From: Gammaproteobacteria bacterium
Lineage (GTDB): Bacteria > Pseudomonadota > Gammaproteobacteria > SZUA-229
Assembly (NCBI GenBank): GCA_002401185.1
Contig: NVSH01000006.1
Location: forward strand, 17,999 to 25,132
Length of the DNA: 7,134 nt
Reading direction: 5' to 3'
A program made the position numbers and the translations under genes. This document shows positions 1-4,952 of this stretch, piece after piece; the stretch's first letter is position 1; each line of letters opens with the position of its first letter. The notes beneath the pieces were generated by a model that was not told the DNA's origin, ran no database searches, and saw only the letters and a list, made by a program, of their open reading frames with translations.

Positions 1-1098
1 GACCAAATATCTGACGCTATTCTTGATGCCATTTTCGAACAAGACAACAAAGCCCGTGTCGCCTGCGAAACCATGATCAATACTGGCATGGTGGTTATCT
101 CTGGCGAAATCACTACCGAAGCCTGGATTGATATGCAGGCAGTCGTGCGTAATACCGTCAAAGAAATAGGTTACAACAGTTCTGATATGGGTTTTGATTA
201 TGGCTCTTGCGCTGTCATAACCTCCATCGACAAACAATCTGCTGATATCGCTGCGGGTGTCGATGAATCCGAAAACCACGAACAGGGCGCAGGCGACCAG
301 GGATTAATGTTTGGTTATGCCAGCAACGAAACCGATGTACTGATGCCGGCACCGATTACCTATGCGCACCGACTCGTTAAACGCCAGGCAGAACTACGTA
401 AGAATGGCACGCTGCCCTGGTTACGTCCTGACGCAAAAAGTCAGGTTACTTTTCGTTATGAAAACGATAAACCCGTGGCTATCGATGCCGTAGTTTTATC
501 GACACAACATGCGCCGGATATTAAATACAATGACCTACGTGAAGCCGTCATGGATGAGATTCTTCTACATGAGCTACCAAAAGAATGGATAAGCAAAGAT
601 ACACAGTTTCATATCAACCCAACGGGTATTTTTGTTATTGGCGGCCCAGTCGGCGACTGCGGTTTAACCGGACGCAAGATTATTGTTGATACCTATGGCG
701 GCATGGCACGTCATGGTGGTGGCGCCTTCTCTGGTAAAGACCCGTCCAAAGTGGATCGCTCTGCCGCTTACGCAAGTCGGTATGTAGCTAAAAACATTGT
801 AGCCGCTGGCCTCGCTGATAAATGTGAGATTCAGATATCTTACGCAATCGGTGTTGCGAAACCGACGTCTATCTCCATACAAACATTCGGCACCGGAAAA
901 ATTGCTGATGAAAAAATTGTAACCCTGATCAATGAGCACTTCAATCTAAAACCACAAGGCATCATCGAAATGCTGGATCTTTTACGTCCGATATACAAAA
1001 ACACCGCTGCATATGGTCATTTTGGTCGTGAAGAGCCTGACTTTACCTGGGAAAAAACCGATAAAGCTGAAGCCCTAAAAGATGCAGCAGGATTGTAG
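1..1098 (+). CDS. metK: S-adenosylmethionine synthetase (methionine adenosyltransferase), 5' end missing
   Basis: Makes SAM from methionine and ATP in the cytoplasm, releasing phosphate and pyrophosphate. The reading frame is open from base 1, giving 365 codons before the TAG stop. By my recollection of the E. coli protein (384 residues), about 20 N-terminal residues lie off the window, including the early catalytic histidine of the GHPDK motif. Visible signatures are [12 protein letters not shown] (286-321), followed by the [11 protein letters not shown] stretch, and the glycine-rich GGGAFSGKD (715-741) within a long, nearly invariant block. The C-terminus (GHFGRE, then WEKTDKA) is also typical. 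The ATG at 73 is an internal methionine, because homology continues upstream of it. No terminator is visible after the stop, so some read-through into ahcY is possible, although ahcY appears to have its own promoter. Identification is from family motifs and is very secure. Confidence 0.97.
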   Translation, partial: DQISDAILDAIFEQDNKARVACETMINTGMVVISGEITTEAWIDMQAVVRNTVKEIGYNSSDMGFDYGSCAVITSIDKQSADIAAGVDESENHEQGAGDQGLMFGYASNETDVLMPAPITYAHRLVKRQAELRKNGTLPWLRPDAKSQVTFRYENDKPVAIDAVVLSTQHAPDIKYNDLREAVMDEILLHELPKEWISKDTQFHINPTGIFVIGGPVGDCGLTGRKIIVDTYGGMARHGGGAFSGKDPSKVDRSAAYASRYVAKNIVAAGLADKCEIQISYAIGVAKPTSISIQTFGTGKIADEKIVTLINEHFNLKPQGIIEMLDLLRPIYKNTAAYGHFGREEPDFTWEKTDKAEALKDAAGL

Positions 1099-1104
1099 TT
1101 AGGC

Positions 1105-1110
1105 TATAAT
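1105..1110 (+). promoter_or_regulatory. Probable sigma-70 -10 element of the ahcY operon
   Basis: A perfect TATAAT lies 6 bases after the metK stop codon. A start 7 bases downstream would fall at A1117, four bases before the first paired base of the riboswitch P1 helix (1121), which is what an RNA beginning with an aptamer should look like. No good -35 hexamer is present at 16-18 bp spacing (the 17-bp candidate at 1082-1087 reads ATGCAG), and the bases before the -10 (GGC) only partly resemble an extended -10. The promoter may therefore depend on an activator or be moderate in strength. The upstream half overlaps the end of metK. Confidence 0.6.
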
Positions 1111-1120
1111 CCGCTTACAT

Positions 1121-1223
1121 TTTCTGAGGAGCGCTGCATCAGACATAGTTCTGTCAGGCTCAGAAACAAGAAAACTGGTACTAAATAATCCTGTACCAGG
1201 TCTCTTTAGAATAACGGCGCTCG
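1121..1223 (+). promoter_or_regulatory. SAH riboswitch aptamer (ahcY leader)
   Basis: Senses S-adenosylhomocysteine and activates the gene that removes it. P1 is a perfect 8-bp helix, 1121-1128 with 1159-1166 (TTTCTGAG/CTCAGAAA). P2 is GACA 1142-1145 with TGTC 1152-1155. An optional P3 hairpin is 7 bp, 1175-1181 with 1193-1199 (CTGGTAC/GTACCAG), with an 11-base loop. The P4 pseudoknot is a perfect 6-bp pairing of GAGCGC 1129-1134 with GCGCTC 1217-1222. The conserved blocks of the class are present: GAGGAGCGCTGC (1126-1137), CAGGCTC (1155-1161) and AACGGCGCTC (1213-1222). Position immediately upstream of ahcY matches the known distribution of the class. Pairings were worked out by hand from the sequence, and class membership rests on remembered consensus. 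Confidence 0.95.
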
Positions 1224-1254
1224 TTTCTTATACTTAAAAATTTAGGAGATGAGC
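1219..1254 (+). promoter_or_regulatory. Riboswitch expression platform: hairpin sequestering the ahcY ribosome binding site
   Basis: Bases 1219-1230 can pair without interruption with 1243-1254: 12 bp including three G-U wobbles, with a 12-base loop at 1231-1242. The right arm contains the whole Shine-Dalgarno AGGAG (1244-1248) and ends just before the start codon at 1255. The left arm uses GCTC 1219-1222, which is also the 3' strand of the P4 pseudoknot, so the two folds exclude each other. Ligand-stabilised P4 would free the ribosome binding site, an ON switch acting on translation. No U-run follows the hairpin, so transcription termination is unlikely. This is inference from base pairing, with no energy calculation. 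Confidence 0.75.
1244..1248 (+). promoter_or_regulatory. Shine-Dalgarno sequence of ahcY
   Basis: AGGAG lies 6 bases upstream of the ATG at 1255, which is close to ideal spacing. It touches the alternative ATG at 1249 directly and so could not serve that codon. It therefore decides the start site, and it lies inside the sequestering hairpin of the riboswitch. Confidence 0.85.
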
Positions 1255-2679
1255 ATGAGCGCCATCCAGGATACAAAACCCTCCCAAGATTACAAAGTCG
1301 CCGATATTACATTGGCCGCGTGGGGCCATAAAGAAATTCGAATTGCTGAAACCGAAATGCCTGGCCTGATGGCACTACGTGAAGAATTCGGCGACGAACA
1401 ACCGTTAGCTGGCTGCCGCATTATGGGCAGTATCCACATGACTATTCAAACAGCGGTTCTCATTGAAACGCTGATCGCACTTGGTGCAAAAGTTCGTTGG
1501 GTTTCCTGCAATATTTTCTCCACACAAGACCACGCTGCTGCTGCGATTGCTGACCAGGGCATCCCTGTTTTCGCATGGAAAGGAGAAACCATCGAGGAAT
1601 ACTGGTGGTGTACACAACAAGCCCTTATCTGGCCTGACGGCAAACTACCTAACATGATTCTTGATGATGGTGGTGATGCCACATTGCTGGTTCATAAAGG
1701 CGCAGAGTTCGAAAAAGCAGGCGTAATCCCAGCAACAAAGGACGATGACAATGAAGAATATGCCGCTATTCTTGATGTCTTACGCCGCACTATCGGCCCG
1801 GACGCTAACACATGGCAGGACATTGCTAACAGTGTGAAAGGTGTTACAGAAGAAACCACAACAGGTGTGCACCGTCTTTATGAGATGCAGGAAAACGGCG
1901 AATTACTGTTCCCGGCAATGAATGTGAACGATTCGGCGACGAAATCTAAATTTGATAATCTATACGGCTGCCGTGAATCATTAATCGACAGTATCAAACG
2001 CGCAACCGATGTGATGATAGCCGGTAAAATTTGTGTTGTACTGGGTTACGGCGATGTCGGTAAAGGTTGCTCTCAGGCTTTCCGGGGCATGGGCGCAACG
2101 GTATGGGTAACAGAGATCGACCCTATCTGCGCACTTCAGGCAGCGATGGAAGGATACCGCGTAGTCAATATGGACGACGTCGCCGCAATGGGTGATATTT
2201 TTGTCACTACCACTGGTAACGTTAATGTGATCGACCACGACCATATGGCTGTAATGAAAAACGAAGCTATCGTTTGTAACATTGGTCATTTTGACTCTGA
2301 GATTAACATCGCTTCTCTGGAAGACTACCAATGGGAAGAGATCAAACCACAGGTTGACCACGTCATTTTTCCTGATGGCAAACGTATTATCCTTTTAGCT
2401 AAAGGCCGACTGGTCAATCTGGGTTGCGCGACGGGTCACCCGAGTTTTGTAATGTCGGCATCGTTCACCAACCAGGTTATGGCTCAGATAGAGTTTTATA
2501 AAAACAGTGCAAGCTATGAAAACAAAGTTTATATACTACCCAAGATTTTAGACGAAAAAGTTGCGCGTTTACACCTGAACAAAGTGGGCGCCAACTTAAC
2601 TGCGTTATCTCAAGAACAGGCAAAATATATTAACGTCGCTATCGAAGGACCTTATAAACCTAAACATTATCGCTATTGA
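1255..2679 (+). CDS. ahcY: Adenosylhomocysteinase (S-adenosyl-L-homocysteine hydrolase)
   Basis: Splits SAH reversibly into adenosine and homocysteine using tightly bound NAD, relieving product inhibition of methyltransferases. It is cytoplasmic and usually a homotetramer. From the ATG at 1255 it has 474 residues, as expected for the bacterial form carrying an insert of about 40 residues (roughly 153-193) that the human enzyme lacks. Substrate-domain residues are visible: H61 (SIHMT), D138 (ILDDGGD), E200 (EETTTG), and K230 and D234 (TKSKFDN). The NAD fold has GYGDVGKG at 264-271. The C-terminal tail KPKHYRY supplies the lysine (468) and tyrosine (472) that reach the NAD of a neighbouring subunit. 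An ATG two codons earlier (1249) is rejected because it abuts the Shine-Dalgarno. Expression is probably switched on by SAH through the leader riboswitch. metF follows after 37 bases. Confidence 0.97.
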   Translation: MSAIQDTKPSQDYKVADITLAAWGHKEIRIAETEMPGLMALREEFGDEQPLAGCRIMGSIHMTIQTAVLIETLIALGAKVRWVSCNIFSTQDHAAAAIADQGIPVFAWKGETIEEYWWCTQQALIWPDGKLPNMILDDGGDATLLVHKGAEFEKAGVIPATKDDDNEEYAAILDVLRRTIGPDANTWQDIANSVKGVTEETTTGVHRLYEMQENGELLFPAMNVNDSATKSKFDNLYGCRESLIDSIKRATDVMIAGKICVVLGYGDVGKGCSQAFRGMGATVWVTEIDPICALQAAMEGYRVVNMDDVAAMGDIFVTTTGNVNVIDHDHMAVMKNEAIVCNIGHFDSEINIASLEDYQWEEIKPQVDHVIFPDGKRIILLAKGRLVNLGCATGHPSFVMSASFTNQVMAQIEFYKNSASYENKVYILPKILDEKVARLHLNKVGANLTALSQEQAKYINVAIEGPYKPKHYRY

Positions 2680-2716
2680 TATTTGTCTTTTAACTGAAAT
2701 TTTATGAGTTTATACG

Positions 2717-3586
2717 ATGAGTATTGATAATCGTTCTGCAACAATGAGCTGTGAATTTTTTCCACCACGCACGGCAGCTGGCGTCGAAAAATTACTGGCC
2801 ACAAGACAAACGCTAGATGCTGTTATACAACCAACCTATTTCTCCGTCACCTTCGGTGCTGGCGGTTCAACACGTGACAGCACACTTGAGTTAGTTAAAT
2901 TACTATCGGAACAAAAAGTTAATGTTGCACCCCATATCTCATGCATGTGTTCCAGTAAACAACAGTTAGAAACGTTGCTAAACGAGTATAAAACTATAGG
3001 GGTATCGCGGCTGGTAACACTTCGTGGTGACGTCCCCATTGCTGTGGATGATACTGATGAAACACCGAATAAAACCGTAACTGAACTCTCACATGCTAAT
3101 GATCTGGTATCTTTTATTCGTGACACAACAGGTGACCACTTCACTATCGAAGTTGCCGCCTACCCCGAATACCATCCCGAATCAGCTTCACCTCAAAGTG
3201 ACTTTGAGCATTTTAAAAACAAAGTTGCCGCTGGTGCAGATGGCGCTATCACACAGTACTTTTATAATGTCGATGCTTATTATCGGTTTATGGATAATTG
3301 CGAACAAGCCAATATTTCAATCCCGATAACACCTGGCATTATGCCTATAACCAACTTTGCAAACCTAACTCGCTTTTCAGATACTTGCGGCGCTGAGATA
3401 CCTCGCTGGATCAGAAAACAACTCGAAGTCTATGCTGATGATAAAGAGAGTCTACAAGCGTTTGGTCTGGACGTTGTCAGTAACTTGTGCAATCAATTAC
3501 TCGAACAAGGTGCACCAGGATTACATTTTTATACGTTAAACCAGGCTCAAAGCACAAACGCTATCTGGAAAAACCTTTCAATATAA
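2717..3586 (+). CDS. metF: 5,10-methylenetetrahydrofolate reductase
   Basis: Reduces 5,10-methylene-THF to 5-methyl-THF with FAD and NAD(P)H, providing the methyl group for homocysteine remethylation. It has 289 residues, close to the 290-300 usual for bacterial MetF, and forms a single TIM-barrel domain with no eukaryote-like regulatory domain. The catalytic glutamate is E13 in CEFFPPR. Other family motifs are FGAGGSTRD (47-54), APHISC (71-76), LRGD with the flavin-contacting D105, AAYPEYHPE (147-155), and ITQYFYN with Q180. The C-terminal PGLHFYTLNQA is typical. It resembles the Pseudomonas-type protein (GAEIPRWIRKQLE) more than the E. coli one. The Shine-Dalgarno is poor: only GAG at 2706-2708, 8 bases before the ATG. 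Lying 37 bases after ahcY with no terminator or promoter visible, it is probably co-transcribed and so indirectly SAH-responsive. Confidence 0.96.
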   Translation: MSIDNRSATMSCEFFPPRTAAGVEKLLATRQTLDAVIQPTYFSVTFGAGGSTRDSTLELVKLLSEQKVNVAPHISCMCSSKQQLETLLNEYKTIGVSRLVTLRGDVPIAVDDTDETPNKTVTELSHANDLVSFIRDTTGDHFTIEVAAYPEYHPESASPQSDFEHFKNKVAAGADGAITQYFYNVDAYYRFMDNCEQANISIPITPGIMPITNFANLTRFSDTCGAEIPRWIRKQLEVYADDKESLQAFGLDVVSNLCNQLLEQGAPGLHFYTLNQAQSTNAIWKNLSI

Positions 3587-3601
3587 TCAGCATACATTAA
3601 C

Positions 3602-4339
3602 GTGCGCATTACCCGCTTATATCAACCCAATGCATTGCAATGTGGCGAAACCATACAGCTTAACCATGACGCATCAAATCACCTGATTCGAGTATTACGT
3701 ACTAAAACAGGCTCAGCCGTTACATTATTCAACGGCGATGGTTTCGACTACTTTTGTACCACACTGGATAACAATACAAAAAAAACAACCTTATCGATTA
3801 ACAGTAAATCAGCTACCAACAAGGAGTCAAATCTGAACATCACATTGATTCAGGGCCTGTCTCGAAATGAAAGAATGGAAAACTGTATACAAAAATCTGT
3901 CGAGCTCGGCGTCAATAAGATAATCCCTGTCATCTGTCAGCGTTCAAACATCAAACTGTCAAAAGAAAAACTCACGAAAAAACGAACGCATTGGCAAAAA
4001 ATTATCATTGGTGCCTGCGAACAATCTGGTCGTTGCTGCATTCCCGTTATCACAGAGGTTATATCAGTAAACGATCTCGACACAATATTACATAGCGATG
4101 CGATAAAACTCACATTAAACCCTACAGCAAGGACCTCACTTAAAAACATTAACGCTGATATTCTCAACAAAAACATTGAGCTATTTATTGGTCCTGAGGG
4201 TGGATTAAACGAAGAGGAACTTCTGTACCTAAAAGACAAGCAATTCAAAGAAATTGGTTTTGGACCCAGAGTCCTACGCACGGAGACGGCAGGCCCTGCC
4301 GTGATAAGCGCAATTCAGATGTTATGGGGAGATTTCTAA
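3602..4339 (+). CDS. rsmE: 16S rRNA (uracil-1498-N3)-methyltransferase
   Basis: Methylates N3 of U1498 in 16S rRNA of the assembled 30S subunit using SAM, yielding SAH. It has 245 residues (E. coli RsmE is 243). An N-terminal PUA-like RNA-binding region (about 1-70, starting MRITRLYQP) precedes a SPOUT (trefoil-knot) methyltransferase domain. Visible motifs are QGLSRNERMENCIQKSVELGV (84-104), WQKIIIGACEQSGR (131-144), and the knot SAM-binding segments IGPEGG (196-201) and GPRVLRTETAGPA (221-233). The start is GTG. It gives the expected N-terminus, no in-frame ATG lies between it and the upstream metF stop, and no clear Shine-Dalgarno is present. Only 15 bases separate it from metF, so it probably belongs to the same transcript and may rely on translational coupling. 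Its reading frame is the same as that of metF. Confidence 0.95.
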   Translation: MRITRLYQPNALQCGETIQLNHDASNHLIRVLRTKTGSAVTLFNGDGFDYFCTTLDNNTKKTTLSINSKSATNKESNLNITLIQGLSRNERMENCIQKSVELGVNKIIPVICQRSNIKLSKEKLTKKRTHWQKIIIGACEQSGRCCIPVITEVISVNDLDTILHSDAIKLTLNPTARTSLKNINADILNKNIELFIGPEGGLNEEELLYLKDKQFKEIGFGPRVLRTETAGPAVISAIQMLWGDF

Positions 4340-4350
4340 TCTCTATATTT

Positions 4351-4366
4351 ACCAGATTACACTGGT
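4351..4366. terminator. Weak hairpin between convergent rsmE and chpC, possible bidirectional terminator
   Basis: ACCAG (4351-4355) can pair with CTGGT (4362-4366) around a 6-base loop. The plus-strand RNA continues TGTTG and the minus-strand RNA AAATA, so neither side has a true U-run. This is the only notable inverted repeat in the 78 bases between the two convergent stop codons, where a terminator would be expected. The short stem and poor tail make the call weak, and termination may be Rho-dependent or outside this hairpin. Confidence 0.25.
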
Positions 4367-4417
4367 TGTTGAAATTATAAAATCAAAGTCACCAGACATT
4401 AAGTCATGCATCTAGTG

Positions 4418-4897
4418 TTAAGCGGCCAGGCCTGAGACCATCGCCACCATTGCGTCAACATCTAAGATACTAACACTTGCACCGTTTATTCGAACTTTTT
4501 GTAAAACCATTGGATGTTCTTCAGTATTTTCAAGACTTTCTATGTCACTTTTTATCTGATCTCGGCTAAAGAAACTAACATGCGGTACGCCAGACATCAC
4601 TAAACCCATGTAAGGATTTTTACTAACGCCACCATCCTTAGCAACGGCATAAAGAACGACAGCCTGTGTATTCAAATTGACTTTAGGAAAGTCCTGCCCA
4701 CCCGCTGCTTCAAAAGACAACAAGGGTACTTCTTCTCCACGCCAACTCATGTTACCAAGCAGCCATCGCGGGGCGTCTTCAGTCTCGACCACTTCTTTCA
4801 CAGAGATTACTTCTGCAACTAAAGCGTTAGGCACAATAACGTTTTCTTTCCGAAGCGTAAGAATGACGCATTTTATTGATTGTGTATTGACTGCCAT
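4418..4897 (-). CDS. chpC: CheW-like chemosensory adaptor, probable ChpC of the Pil-Chp system
   Basis: A small cytoplasmic CheW-domain protein of 159 residues. CheW adaptors link chemoreceptors to CheA-type kinases. In the Pil-Chp system of type IV pilus control, ChpC is considered an accessory adaptor beside PilI. Family features are the early strand and loop IVPNALVAEVISV (21-33), WLLGNMSWRGEEVPLLSFE (45-63), which is the hallmark CheW core, and the terminal ILDVDAM (144-150). No signal peptide or membrane segment is seen. It starts at ATG with a modest AAGAG (4906-4910) 8 bases upstream. It lies 55 bases downstream of the chpA-like kinase on the same strand, with no obvious terminator between, so co-expression is likely. 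The CheW fold is secure. The name ChpC rests on position after ChpA and on overall resemblance, and a generic CheW name would also be defensible. Confidence 0.8.
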   Translation of the reverse strand: MAVNTQSIKCVILTLRKENVIVPNALVAEVISVKEVVETEDAPRWLLGNMSWRGEEVPLLSFEAAGGQDFPKVNLNTQAVVLYAVAKDGGVSKNPYMGLVMSGVPHVSFFSRDQIKSDIESLENTEEHPMVLQKVRINGASVSILDVDAMVAMVSGLAA

Positions 4898-4952
4898 TAT
4901 TTATTCTCTTGTCGCTGTATTCGGATGCATATTCAATTCAAAGACCAAATAA

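Noticed and set aside
664..939. A 91-codon minus-strand open frame inside metK.
   Set aside because: It is antisense to the most conserved block of MetK and has no independent support.
1200..1250. A second possible pairing that hides the ahcY ribosome binding site: 1200-1206 with 1244-1250 (7 bp).
   Set aside because: It is shorter, has a long loop and does not share bases with P4, so it explains switching less directly than the 12-bp hairpin at 1219-1254.
1121..1250. An intrinsic transcription terminator as the riboswitch output.
   Set aside because: Neither P3 nor the hairpin at 1219-1254 is a GC-rich stem followed by a run of T, so termination is not supported.
1981..2361. A 126-codon open frame on the minus strand inside ahcY.
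   Set aside because: It is antisense to a strongly conserved enzyme, has no recognisable domain and no ribosome binding site; it is a shadow of the real frame.
2680..2716. A separate promoter or methionine-repressor (MetJ-type) operator in front of metF.
   Set aside because: The 37 bases are AT-rich, but no paired -35 and -10 boxes and no tandem AGACGTCT-like sites are present.
4677..4952. A 91-codon plus-strand open frame covering the chpC start and the chpA-chpC gap.
   Set aside because: It overlaps a well-supported CheW-domain gene on the opposite strand and shows no family features of its own.
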